A DNA stretch of 64,000 nt from Anthostomella pinea (taxonomy: Eukaryota > Ascomycota > Sordariomycetes > Xylariales > Xylariaceae). Where the stretch lies: the NCBI GenBank assembly GCA_963556695.1, contig CAUWAG010000020.1:4340001-4404000 (forward strand), given 5' to 3'. A program made the translations under genes and the position numbers. Positions 46,934-58,400 of this stretch are shown here, in pieces (position 1 is the first letter of the stretch; every line of letters starts with the position of its first letter). Under the pieces are notes generated by a model. The model made no database searches and was not told where the DNA came from. It saw only the letters and a list, made by a program, of their open reading frames with translations.

Positions 46934-47570
46934 GGGCGGCTGGATACGAGCGTTGCGACGATACGGAGGACCCTGAATGGGATTGTTGGAGTTTTCCGGC
47001 TTGCGAAAAGGAAGGGCGGTGGCAGCAGAACATTGGAAGTCTGCCAACCGAACTGGAGGTGGGGGAGCCACAGACTTTTTTTGTGGGCTTGTGCCTTATC
47101 ATTATCGATAACGGAAACACCAATCAGTATCTAACCTACTGTGTACTACTGACGCCCAAAGGTGAATCTCAATCGAGGTATGCTGTCAAGAGGTCAATCT
47201 GCCGCAACCTGATGAAAAATAACAAAAATACTTTCTTCTTTTCTTACTGTAGTCATACAGCGTGCTGCTTCTCTTCTTCATAGGAGTCTTAGAGGGTGGC
47301 GCATCTCACATTAGACCGTAAGTTATTCTAAGCCTAGGTATGCATGAGCTTCACTCCCCCTCTTCTGCCCCGCCAAAAAGATTTACATCCACGAGCAAAA
47401 CTGAGTGAAGTAGCAGACACAAATTATTAGCAGTTCAGCCTCAACGCTCTTTTCGCAATAGCCAAAAAGGCAGGCGAGTATTCCAAGAGGAAGTGACTGG
47501 AATAATCACCAAACTGCTGCTCATTCACTGCAAGTCGTTGGACATTCGCACTCAAGGGTTCTGAGAAGCA
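46934..47570. promoter_or_regulatory. Bidirectional promoter region NOG1/URA5
   Basis: 637 bases between two divergent starts; no open frame of note. It should drive a ribosome-assembly factor and a pyrimidine-synthesis enzyme, both growth-related. Confidence 0.6.
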
Positions 47571-48242
47571 ATGGAGCTGCCACAGTACAAGCAAGACTTC
47601 CTGCGGGCCGCGCTCGACGGCGGAGCCCTACGCTTCGGTTCCTTCGAGCTCAAGTCGAAGCGGACGTCACCGTACTTCTTCAACGCGGGTGACTTCTACA
47701 CGGGCGCACTGCACGGGGCCATCACCGACGCCTACGCCCACACCATCGTCGCCAAAGGCCCGGAATTCGACGTCATCTTCGGCCCGGCCTACAAGGGCAT
47801 CCCGCTGGCCGCGTCCGTCGTGTACGCCCTGTGGAAGATGGACCGCGGGAGGTTCCAGTCTGCCGCCTACAGCTACGACCGCAAGGAGGCCAAGACCCAC
47901 GGCGAGGGCGGCAACATCGTCGGCTCGCCCCTGGCTGGCAAGCGCGTGCTGATCATCGACGACGTCGTGTCTGCTGGCACCGCCAAGCGCCTGGCCATCG
48001 ACACGATCCGCGCCGCGGGCGGTACTGTCGCCGGTATCGTGGTGGCCCTGGACCGCCAGGAGACGCTGCCGGAGGGGGTTGACAAGACGAGCGCCATCGG
48101 CCAGCTGCGCAAGGAATACCAGATCCCTATCATCGCCATCGTGAAGCTGGACGACATCATTGCTGGCATGAAGGGCGTCATTTCCGACAATGATATCAGC
48201 CAGATCGAGGGATACCGGGCAAAGTTTGGCGCGACTGACTGA
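47571..48242 (+). CDS. URA5: Orotate phosphoribosyltransferase
   Basis: Fifth step of de novo pyrimidine synthesis: orotate plus PRPP gives OMP. 223-residue intronless frame, normal size. Recognisable stretches are [73 protein letters not shown] (flexible catalytic loop with K and H) and the PRPP-binding signature [16 protein letters not shown], then [10 protein letters not shown] and a C-terminal helix. The gene symbol follows yeast and Trichoderma use (pyrE in bacteria). This is the classic fluoroorotate-counterselectable locus. Confidence 0.97.
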   Translation: MELPQYKQDFLRAALDGGALRFGSFELKSKRTSPYFFNAGDFYTGALHGAITDAYAHTIVAKGPEFDVIFGPAYKGIPLAASVVYALWKMDRGRFQSAAYSYDRKEAKTHGEGGNIVGSPLAGKRVLIIDDVVSAGTAKRLAIDTIRAAGGTVAGIVVALDRQETLPEGVDKTSAIGQLRKEYQIPIIAIVKLDDIIAGMKGVISDNDISQIEGYRAKFGATD

Positions 48243-49497
48243 TTCCAATTCCAACAAGGGACGGAAACAAAAAGCCGAATAATACGGTGGAATGAGCGAT
48301 TATCCTAGGAGCAGTTGCTTGGATTGACCCTCTGCTTAATCGACTGCAAAGTTTCGATGGGGTACTCATGGAGTTGTTATTCGACTGCTTGTGGCTGTGA
48401 TCCATCTTCAAGCTCTAGGACAAGCGCCGAGGGGTATCGCTACGCCTACTTGAATCCATACAGGATTCCGCTTGGCGGACTATAAGGGGCTGCGAACGCA
48501 ATAGGACAGTCGACCTGTAGGGAAAATGAATGCCAGCTCAATCATAGCCGTTGGAACAAGCATGCGCTGCTTTGACCATTTCAGTGGAATGTAGTCGACA
48601 TAAGTGCCTAGTTTCCGCTCGTTCCAGTACCGACCTACCTAAGTTTGTAGGTTACAGAGGAATTGAGTACGTGTATCAGCTTGATAGACGACCGAGTACC
48701 TATAGAGACGACGTCGCGAATCAAAAGTCAGCATTCCGTTATGTGCAAACCATCATCTCAGCGATCTCTGGTGACGCTTAAGTAAATGCCAAGCTCAACC
48801 CGATACCCCTGTCTGTGGCTTGTGCGTGGCGTTTCTTTCTCTCCCTCTCAGAACGACCTGCTGTGCCTTGTGGGTAGCGGTTCCAGAATCAGGACTAAGG
48901 TCACGAATGGTGGCTATTGGTCTGGATTCTGGAAGTTGCTTAATTGAAAGAAAGGGTGGGTGGTGTCCCCATCCTAGAAGTAGCTATCATCCCAGTTGGG
49001 TACGAATCTGGTACAAACGGGTACCAGTTGGGCTCCAAGGTACCTTGTACCCTGGTCCGTGACCCATCCGTTATTGTGGCTGGAAATGGGGTTGAAGAGC
49101 CACACTGCCGTGCTCCCTCACATGAGAAATCTCCAATACATACCTTATGCAACGCAATGCCGTGAGACAAATTACTACGTGAGGGAACAGGTACCTCAAC
49201 TGACCAACTCATAAGTGACGTGATACGAACGCCAGTATATCGCAGCCACTCAGTCTCACTTTCACCGCCAGTCAGTCAGCCAAGCCGACAACCGCCGCGC
49301 CGGACGCCCAGTCATCGATTTCCATCACAATCTAGACGACCGCCCTCCAGCGTCTGATTCGTCTCTCATTTATTTGCTATCCCTCACGTCACATTTACGA
49401 CCTCGTGAGCGCACAAATCAAAGTCTCGGTCGGATTATTTTCTGCCATTCCCTTGGATCGTGCAAGCAGGGAGGGAGGGCGCGTCCTGTCACATATC
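48243..49497. other. Intergenic region; no supported gene
   Basis: 1.25 kb. A cluster of GGTACC/GGTACA motifs lies at 49010-49055. Short frames on either strand have no recognisable content. Confidence 0.5.
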
Positions 49498-49914
49498 ATG
49501 TCGCTCATCCAGTAAGCCGAAGCCGGGCCTCGTCGGTCCTCGCCTACCACCCCCTACACTACACACTCTTCAACTCACCTGACACGTACTTACTCATCCC
49601 GCCTCTCTCTCCCTACCACCTAACATTGAGAAGAAGAGATACCAGAAATCAAAAACACGACCACACCACCTCATCAAGCAATGGCAACAAGTAGCAGCAG
49701 CTGACTAACGCCCCCAATCAGATCCTTCCGCAACCTCTCGCGCCGCACCCGCATCGGCGTCGGCGTCGGCCTGCTCGCCTGGGGCGTAATCGGCCTGCAG
49801 CTCGCCGACCGCGCCGAGGAGCGGTACGGGTTCACGCCCACCGAGGCCGACAGGGAGGCCCTCAGCAAGATGGCGCCCAAGATCACCACCGTCGAGAGGA
49901 ATCAGGACCGGTGA
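49498..49914 (+). CDS. Small single-pass membrane protein, 68 residues, with 14-base first exon
   Basis: Exons 49498-49511 and 49722-49914. Exon 1 is ATG TCG CTC ATC CA followed by donor GTAAGC; the intron ends CTGACTAACGCCCCCAATCAG, a perfect branch site 12 bases before the acceptor. The product begins MSLIQSFRNLSRRTRIG, has one hydrophobic segment (VGVGLLAWGVIGLQL, residues about 17-31), then an acidic-to-neutral tail with RYGFTPTEADREAL and MAPKITTVERN. The basic N-terminus and short length suit a mitochondrial inner-membrane accessory protein, but I cannot name the family. A start at 49681 was rejected because it would need a 31-base intron and the wrong phase. Confidence 0.75.
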
Positions 49915-51832
49915 TCGTTCGGTTTATCGATGGACATGATATATGCGGGGAGGGTCTTTAGCCACTGAAGGCTTTTGGAAAGGCGTGACGAAGGCTGGGA
50001 CCACGGTGCTTCTTGGACCGGGGGGGCTGTTGTTTTCAGGGCTAGCATTGTCTGGGCTTGGACTATGCTGAAGTCTGCTAGAGTCTGCTGAAGCAGATCC
50101 AGATGCAGTGCTCGAAGACTGGGTAGGCTGGAGCCTCCCGACTTGGACTGGAAGCAGAAGCATTGCGGAACGAGCTGTGCGTTGAACATACAAGATGGTC
50201 AGATTCAGAAAGGGGAGGGTGATCAAGAAAAAGGCCATCCGGTACGTCGCGTATGGATACGTCTAGATCGTCTTGCCTTTCCAGACTTGAGATTCTAGCA
50301 AAGTTCGGACTTCAAAGCCAACGCGAACTTGCACCGAACTGTATTGGAAAATGATAAAAGACATCCCGACGCCCAAACACCACAACACCCAGTTCAAATC
50401 CCAGTAGTTCAGCAAAACTAGAAAACCCCCAAAGGAAATATATGTACCTACATGAGGACTAGATAGTACATCTCCGAAAACCCAGTTGATTCCCTCATAG
50501 AAATTAGGCTAAGTCAGTCTGACGGACACGATCATCTGCTGCGCCCTAATTTTGCTCTCATTAAGATACATATGTCTACCTCTAAACAATAAATCAGAGG
50601 TCTGCATGATGCGCGATGCGTAAGTATAGTGAACGCTTCTTGGCCACCTTACCTTTACCGAACTATCAACATGCAAAGGGGGAATATCCTATCACAAGAC
50701 TCCAGTCCAGCGCAGCCATATACAATCTTTAGACAAGACAACTCCCACAAGACCACCCACCAGTCAGTCCAGCACGCCCAGCGCGTCCTCCATGTGCCAG
50801 AAGAAAGAAGCCCCCCTTCACTCCAAAGAACCCATCTTTTATTCAATATCACCCCCTTGATCCAAGCCGTGATGCTACCTCTTTCTCCCTTCACAACTAA
50901 TAGACAGTGCGACCCGTTTGCCTCTCCCAATAAGACACAGCTCACTCGACCCGCACGAACACAAACACAAACACATACGTACATACACGAACCGAGTCCA
51001 CTCTCGGCTTCAAATAAGACCACGCAGGAACCACTCCCAAAGTAGGTGGATAGCACGGAAAGTAGATGGTGGCTTGTGATCATGGGGCAGGGTGCTGAGT
51101 ACATGGGAACCCAACTGTATCAACGGTTGCAAAGTATTCCGCCTACTTATATGCACGCGTTCAAGTTCGCGGTCGAGATAATATATCCCAGATACACGAT
51201 CAACCGAGAAGAATCACCACTCGTCAGATGCCTCTATGACATGTTCACAGATCACATCACATTCACGTATGGAACTAGTCACGAGAAGACCGGTCACAAA
51301 CTGTGCAACGATTTCTGTGTTTAGAACATTGCACAGCCAACATAGGACGTAGAACTCAAAAGGACAATGCAAATATGCAGCAACAAAACATATACTTCAT
51401 CACGTACCACTAGTCTAGTCGTTTCTTGCCCACCAGTCAAAAGCAATGCTCGTGAGTTCGCCCCAAACCCACCACACTGCTGAATGCTCCTTTTTATGAA
51501 ACGCGTGCCGGAATGAAGACACCACCCCGTCAAAGTATTGCCAGACAGCCTAGACGTCAACCATCATGATCACCCCATACATGGGGTGTAAGACCTGACC
51601 CGTCAGGTCGGTCAATCTAAGCGAGTCTAAATGCGAAAAGCCACAGCCAGTCTAGTGCGTCGCAAACCGATCCGGAAAATGCAAAAGCGCAATCTTGCCA
51701 CCATCATGCTGGTTCGATGCAGAGTGAATGAAGGGAAACTTTTGGACGAGGCTGGAAAGGAAATCAAATCGAGAACGCCACGAATGCTAGGTGAAGGTGC
51801 GCGAATGTGTCCACTGGTGGTTGGTATCCTCC
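49915..51832. other. Intergenic region; no supported gene
   Basis: 1.9 kb. Overlapping frames on both strands at 50629-51104 are A/C-rich on the plus strand with no recognisable product. Confidence 0.5.
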
Positions 51833-54800
51833 TCATATTTCGGTTTTGATGGAGACGGAAGACATGGTCGAGTATTCCATGACTGACGGTAGGGGCGAGA
51901 AGAGGTGAGTTATATCCAGCGTCAGATCATTAACACCGTAGTCGTTGCTGATCTCACCAACGGAGCCAAGTTCCTCGCCCCTCGAAGCTCCATCTGACTC
52001 AACCCAGGCTTTCACAGATTTGAGCAAGTGCATGACTTGCGCAAATCGCCGATCCGGGGGCTGCTGCATGTCGCCAGGGGCCGTATTCTTGATCAACCAT
52101 TTGGCAAGCCAAAAGAAGTGTGTCCCGTCGCGAGAAAAGCCATGTCGCCGAGGATTCGAAACAGACGGGGGGAACTGGATCGCCATATCCATATCCCAGT
52201 ACTGTTTCCACTTGTCGAGTGCCGTGCAAAGGCTTTTGTATGCCTGGGGTGATATGCTTCGAGAACCGGGAACCGGGGTGCCTCTGCCGCTGTTGTTCGT
52301 GCTCGCGTGACCACTTCCAGCCTCCGAACCACCTGAAACGACCCAGTCATTCTGACGAAGAGGCGTGACAGAACCATTCAGCCCTGCCAGGGTGCCTTCG
52401 ACCATTGCGCGTCGAATTTGTGCGACCAAGGCATGGATGAGGATAAATTTGCCATAGAGATTCGTGCTTCCTGGTTGGATCTGAATGGTTCCATGGAGCA
52501 GGGCCTTGAGAACACGATCTAGTTCGGGCTGCTTGCTACGCTGAGAACCATCTGGATTTGCTACCTTGACCACATCTGAGCCATACAGATTTAGTGCCCG
52601 AGCACATTCATCGGCAGACTCAGCATCCCACGCAGCATCGTCGGCAGGGAGTGGGATTCGAATCTCAAAGGCGTCAAAGAGAGGCTCGCAATTGAAATAG
52701 AGGCCACGCGCAACATCCTCGAGATAGATCATGTGCATCAGCCGTATAAGTCCCTCCTGCTCGACCCAGGCAGTCCAGTCGAAATGACTTTGAGTTAGAC
52801 TTTGCAGATCCAGGTTTGGCTGATGCAGAACACTGTAGAGGGAAGAGTCTCTCTTGACTTGCAGCAAATCCGAGCTTCGGGCTATGGCGGCCACAACAGG
52901 GAACGTCCGCCGGGCGGTCTCGCGTTGAAGTGGAGTGCCGTTCCAGATCAGAAGACAAGCCATAAGAACGAGTGCTTGTAGTTTTTCTGTTGATCTCTTG
53001 TCCCTGCCGGTTTCAACCTTGAAAGGCGGCTGGGCTCCGGCACCGGATAGTGAGTTGCAGTCGCGTTCGAGTGTTATGTTGAGGATGCTCATAACGTCTC
53101 GAATGAGGACAGGATCGACGCGGTCAGAATAACAGGCTCCTATGCAACACATGGCCGCGATTAAGCCAATATATGCATTCATGATGTGGAAGGTAGGGAT
53201 GTGTAGGAAAGAAAAATGAACATGAAAATGCGAATACGACTCAAGGAAGACCTTGATATTCGCGGGGAGGAAAAAGTGGTTGACGGCGGCCGATTGGTTG
53301 CCGACGACGGTGCCAGGAGGATAAAAGAAGTTGATTATCTGGGCGGAGAGATGTCGGAAGGCATCTTGTGACGGCTGCGTGTCCCAGTGAGAGAAGAATA
53401 GTGATCGATCGTTGCCATCGGTCGAGGCTGGGCCCGGCGTGCCATTGGTTCTCTCGGAGGGGAGGTTAGGCTCGATTTTGACTGCGGTCTGACTCTGTCC
53501 AATATTAGGAGGGAACGAATTGGTGTAGGTATGTTGCGCACCAGGTTGTTGGAACATCTGAGACCAGTCAAGGCCAGATTGCTGCGCTGACCCCGAAGGT
53601 TGGTACATCATGCCATTCTGGTTAGGCGGCATGTTGAAGTTGGCCAGCTGAGGGTTGATGTTGGAGGACATGGAGTTCGGGACGTCACCGCTGTAGCCTC
53701 CGGTCATGCTTCGACGGTCTCGGTTGTTCTCGTCCATGCGGCTCATGCTGCTTGACCTAGAGAGCTGATTCTGGTCGTTGGCCATGTTTCCCAAACCATC
53801 TTGGATCTGGACCATACCGAATGGATGGACCACAGGGTCACCCGGCATGCTGCTCATGCCATTCATGTGGCTCATGTCACCCTCCTGCTTCTGAACATTC
53901 TGCTGGTTCTTCTTAACGTGGGCCTGAGGATGAGACAGATGGCTCGCCCCAGTTGGGTTTCCTCGACGAATCGAGCACTTTTGGAAGTGACGCTTGAGGA
54001 TATCACTTCGGGAAAACGTATCGCGGCACAACACGCACATGTATGGGCGGTCGCCGGTGTCTGGTGAGCATGTCAGCATATCAGCAATGCATGTGGATCT
54101 ACTTCAAACTTACGGCGGAGAAGGTGGCGCTTCAGATGCTTGGCGTGGAGGTAAGTCTTAGTGCAATGAGGACAAGGAAACTTTCCGTCCGCGTCCTTTT
54201 GCGGGATCACCGTGTTCTTGGAGGCGCCAGTCCCTGTTGGGGCAGCGGGCCTTCCCGGGGCACTCGGGAGAATGCCTCGGCGACCTTGGGACCCGACAAC
54301 GTGGGTGGGCTGCTCCTGATCTTGGAGTAGCGACTGTTGATGAGGCATCATGGGGCTGCCGCCATACGGAGAAGGCAGTCCAGACTGGGGCATGACCCCA
54401 CCGGCGGGCATGGGACGGAGGACTGGAGGTCGCGACGCGGCGGGAGCGGGCGCGATGGGTTGCGGGTGAGAAGCCGCGACAGAAGACTGCGGCATCATGG
54501 AAGAGGAGGTTGGGTAACCTGGCTGAGGATTCTGGTACTGGTTCTGCATCATGCCGTTGTAGCCCCGGCCGTGACCTGCGTTAGGAGGCGGATATTGGCT
54601 CATATTATTCTGAGGCTGCGGAGTGCTGGAAGCTGACGGCGTTCGCGGAGTATGGGGATGACTACCGTAGAGTGATTGCATAGCCGTGTGATTCTGGTGC
54701 AACGGGGGCAAGGTGTGCTGGACCGAACCTTGCTGCAATTGCTGAGGTGCAACGGCCGACGAAGATGGATAAGGCGACCCTGATGTGCCTAGTTGGTTAG

Positions 54801-54834
54801 ACGAGTACGGGTGCTGGCTTGGGGCGCTGTCCAT
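51833..54834 (-). CDS. C2H2 zinc-finger transcription factor with fungal transcription-factor domain
   Basis: Two exons (complement), 54834-54114 and 54060-51833; 982 residues. The first 215 residues are Gln/Pro/Ser-rich and disordered, an activation-type region. Two tandem fingers follow: CPHCTKTYLHAKHLKRHLLRH (about 221-241, the intron falls within its last His codon) and CVLCRDTFSRSDILKRHFQKC (about 249-269), where Cys replaces the last His (C2HC). The link HTGDRPYM is the standard finger linker. After a basic segment and another low-complexity stretch comes a helical domain (VFLESYSHFHVHFSFLHIPT; LIAAMCCIGACYSDR; LQALVLMACLLIWNGT; WTAWVEQEGLIRLMHMIYLE) matching the fungal-specific transcription-factor domain (PF04082 type). 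Nuclear, DNA-binding; targets unknown. Fungal relatives include regulators of development and metabolism, but no specific ortholog can be named. The upstream region is more than 3 kb long. Confidence 0.92.
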
Positions 54835-57800
54835 AATCTAGAGGTCGACGCGTGGCGAGGGTGGCAGACGATGGACCAGGAATGCTCGAGACGTAGCAAC
54901 CTGGGGCGTCCCTCGACTGCGAGTGCGCTGAGTTACCTAGCGTGTGGAATGGAGTCGAGCCAGAGCACCGAGTAAACGATGCTTGCACGATGATGTGGTT
55001 GAGGGGCACTGCGAAACAATCGACACGCGTTGTTGCTGATATCGCGTGGCGGGTGTTTACTGCAATCGCCGGAAGTCAAAAGCCCGAAATCCCGACAACA
55101 GCCCAAATGTCCTACTAATCCTCCACTTCTATACCCGACGACGACGGTGTAGAAGCTGACGCCAGTGCTGGATGCGTGATAGTCGACGATAAGGTTGGCG
55201 ATGTGGCTCCCGATGGAGGTTAGAGAGAACAATGGCGATGAGGGGAACGGTTTTGGGGTAGAATTGGGGACGAATATGGAGCTGGTGGACGAAAGTAGTT
55301 CGTGCGTGATTGTGAGGCTCCAACACCGGTAGTGAGGAAGATGGGACTGATGGGATGGGGGCCCAAAAAGCGTGTGTGTCTGGTGTTTGTAAAGTGGAGA
55401 ATGAGGGACCCGTTGCTCGAGGTGCGCGGTGTGGTGGACGACGTCTTATTTCAATCGGAACCGAATCAGCAGGGCAGGCAGGCGGGCAGGCGGTCGAGGG
55501 TGAATTCTCTGTCTCTCGCGTGGCGGGCGGCTTAAATCGACGGTGTGCGCGTGGCTCGTCGAGTGGAAATTTCTATCTCGGTCGGTCTCTCTCTAGCCGG
55601 CTTAGAGGGGGCCCTTGTCAGATATAAACGACCAAGTCCAAGTCCAGGTACACAGCACAGTACACCTGCAACCTGCAGCATGCAACAGGCGCGGCGTGAG
55701 GGGTGGATACGAGTGCCGAAGGAGAAGAACCGTTTGATCGCGGATGGATATGGGTCTGGGAGGTGGATCAATTGAAGTGGGTGCGAGGGCGGCCAGGTGG
55801 GTTCTGCACTGGTGGTGCTGCTGCTGCAACCGCAACTACGGCAATGAGGGACGGATGACGGTGACGGTCTCTCAAGATGCTGGTGCATGCAGATGCAAGT
55901 CAAACTTGAGAAGTGGATGCCAAGTGGATGCGAGTCGGCAGGTGGGTGGGCGGCAGGTGGGTTGTCAAGGCTTCACCTCAAGGCTCAAGGGAAGAGGAGG
56001 AAGAAGAGAAGAAATTGGTGGGGACAGTGACGGGGGCGAGCTGCTGGTGGGAAAAATGGTGACGCCTGGTTTAAATGGGGGGCACTTTCTCCCGACGCAG
56101 AATTTGTGCGTGCACAAGGTTTGCGCCGAAGAGTTTTCTCGGTACCAGTACCAGTACCAGTAGCTGCACGGAGAGCCAGCTGAATGCCAGCTGTCAATGC
56201 CAGAGCGCACGGACGATTAGTGGGCGCTGCTGCTGGGGACAGTGGCAGGCACTGGTTTGATACGTTAGGTAAGGTAGAGGTACCAGGAATGTGAGGTGGA
56301 AGGGACTGATCAATTGACAATGACAGAAAGAGGCAAGTGGGGATGGAGGCTTCGGGATGATGGGGGTGGGTGCCCGCGCTGTGGAAATAGCCAAGATGGG
56401 ATGGATGGAGACAGGCAGGATCAGGAGAAATAAAAATAAAAATAAAAATAATAAAAACGGTAATATAGGCAGGCAGTCAAGCAGTCAAGCAACCAAGGAT
56501 CACCAGGGCCACTCAATGCGCGAGCGAAGGAGCAGAATAGACAGATGCACTCACATGGAATCTTGAAATCCACCAAAGCTTCTACGCCGTAGCACAAACT
56601 GTCCGCCGCCCCTCAGAAAAGGGTGACACGTGGAGACGAGTTTGATAGTCGTGGTGTATAGGTAGCTGTATATCTCCCCAGCGATGACCAAAGCTGCCGA
56701 CACTGCAGGAGCCGTTTCTCCTCGACGAAATTGAATCAGGGAGGTTGCTCAGCGGTGAGAGAGACGAAAAGTCCAGTGAGAAGAGAGGAAGAGAGGAGGT
56801 AGAGAGAAACAATATGGAGAGGAAAGTACGGAGGGCGGCGAGATATGAGGAAAGTGGGAGGGAGCAGAGCAGATGCCACGATCAGATTAACCACCACCAC
56901 TACGAGACACTCTCAGTTGGTCAGATTCGTTAATTCATTCATCAACCACCTGCACAGTCGCGAGTCGGGGTCTCTCACACATGCAAGCAGGATGTTTGTT
57001 TTGTATTTAACGTGGGGGATTGCTCCTCAGTAGTGCAAACCACGCCTCCCAGAGCCTCTGCATCGCAGGGTTGTGGAGGTATCAAGATAATAAGTACAGT
57101 CAGTCCCGCTCACGAGCCCATCCCCGTTGTTGCGGCGGTATGACCTTGGGTCATCCATCTGGTCCTTCACATGCAAGCAGGAGTCAGGGTCCCCAAAGTA
57201 CCGTGTGTAGAAACCACCTTGTACTGGTACAACCCATGGATGAGCATTGAGCGCGCATCTGCCGCCTTCAATTGCAACTTTTGCTGGCGATAGATAGCCC
57301 ACCGTCTACTGAAACTGAAGCGCCGTTGATATAACACATCTAATGTATGCGGATGCGCCCAGCCCATGGTTTTAGTTCCCAGTTTACATCTGACACCTCA
57401 CGGGCTGCTGCTCAAAGGCAGGATATTGGTAGATGTAAGCAAAACGGTCAAGCTGGTAGGCATGTGTTGTTGAATGCGCGTGGGTGTACCCAACCCAAGG
57501 TATGAGGACAAGATGCACGAAGGCCAGGTTGGTCGCCCGCGAGTTAGGAGGTCAGGTACCCCCGGCGGTGAGTTCGAGTTTGGATTGGCTGCGATGCTGC
57601 AGACAGAGACGGAGCACGTAGCCTCGCAATCACGCACGGGCGCATGCGACGGAGTGGCTAGGCATATCTGAGCGAGGAGATACAGATGCACCTATCACCA
57701 GACCAGGTCTGCTACCAGCCTCACCAACCTCCAACTTCCAAGGAGTACACAGTACCTAGCGTGCCTGCTGCTCGGCACCGTACCATTACACTCTTCCTGA

Positions 57801-58400
57801 ACCCCCTGCGCAGTCCGTCGTGGGGGTACCTTTGGTTGTTCTTGATGCTCATCCATTGTCCAGAAGACTGCCGAGTATCGTCGAATGTCGACATGGACAC
57901 AGTTGTGGTTGTTTCTGAATGGGGAGTACTTGATCCCGCAATTGTGCTTGTTCTCGCTCTTGATAGGACCGCTTCCCCGATGCCGCCTTAAGACACACCA
58001 CGACTGCGACTACATACGACTACGACGCAACCGTCGTCGTCAACCGTTCTTATTACTCCAACTGAACAATCAACACTTGCCTCGCCCTCAAATCAACTTA
58101 CGTGTCGAGTACGCTTGTAAGTAAGATGAGACTGCACTGTTTCGATTTCGCCAGGGAACGCCAGGAGGGAGTTGCGAGCAGCTATTAAAGTCGGCGGCAT
58201 TGTGTGATGATAGATCCTGCAGGAATTCACCGTCGAGTCCAAGGAGACCCCAATCTGGATGAACCATGATCCATGATCACCTGCAATAAACCAGTAGCGA
58301 ACCGCCTGCCACTCATCTTGCCATCCAAACGCATACGGTGTGGTATTCTGGTATAGAAGAGTGGCATTGCCTTGCAATTTTATTATATCCGGCTAGTTCC
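54835..58400. promoter_or_regulatory. Long upstream region of the C2H2 regulator
   Basis: About 3.5 kb without a supported gene, with several simple repeats: GGCAGGCGGGCAGGCGG near 55475, GTACCAGTACCAGTACCAGT (56141-56160), and AAATA repeats (56428-56457). Long leaders and promoters are common for fungal regulators, so this is probably regulatory, but no factor site can be assigned. Short frames here have low-complexity products. Confidence 0.45.
56428..56457. repeat. AAATAA microsatellite
   Basis: Five near-perfect AAATAA/AAAAAT units. Confidence 0.85.

Noticed and set aside
50629..51104. Overlapping frames of about 140-150 codons on both strands
   Set aside because: A/C-rich low-complexity translation without motifs; no splice signals that improve it.
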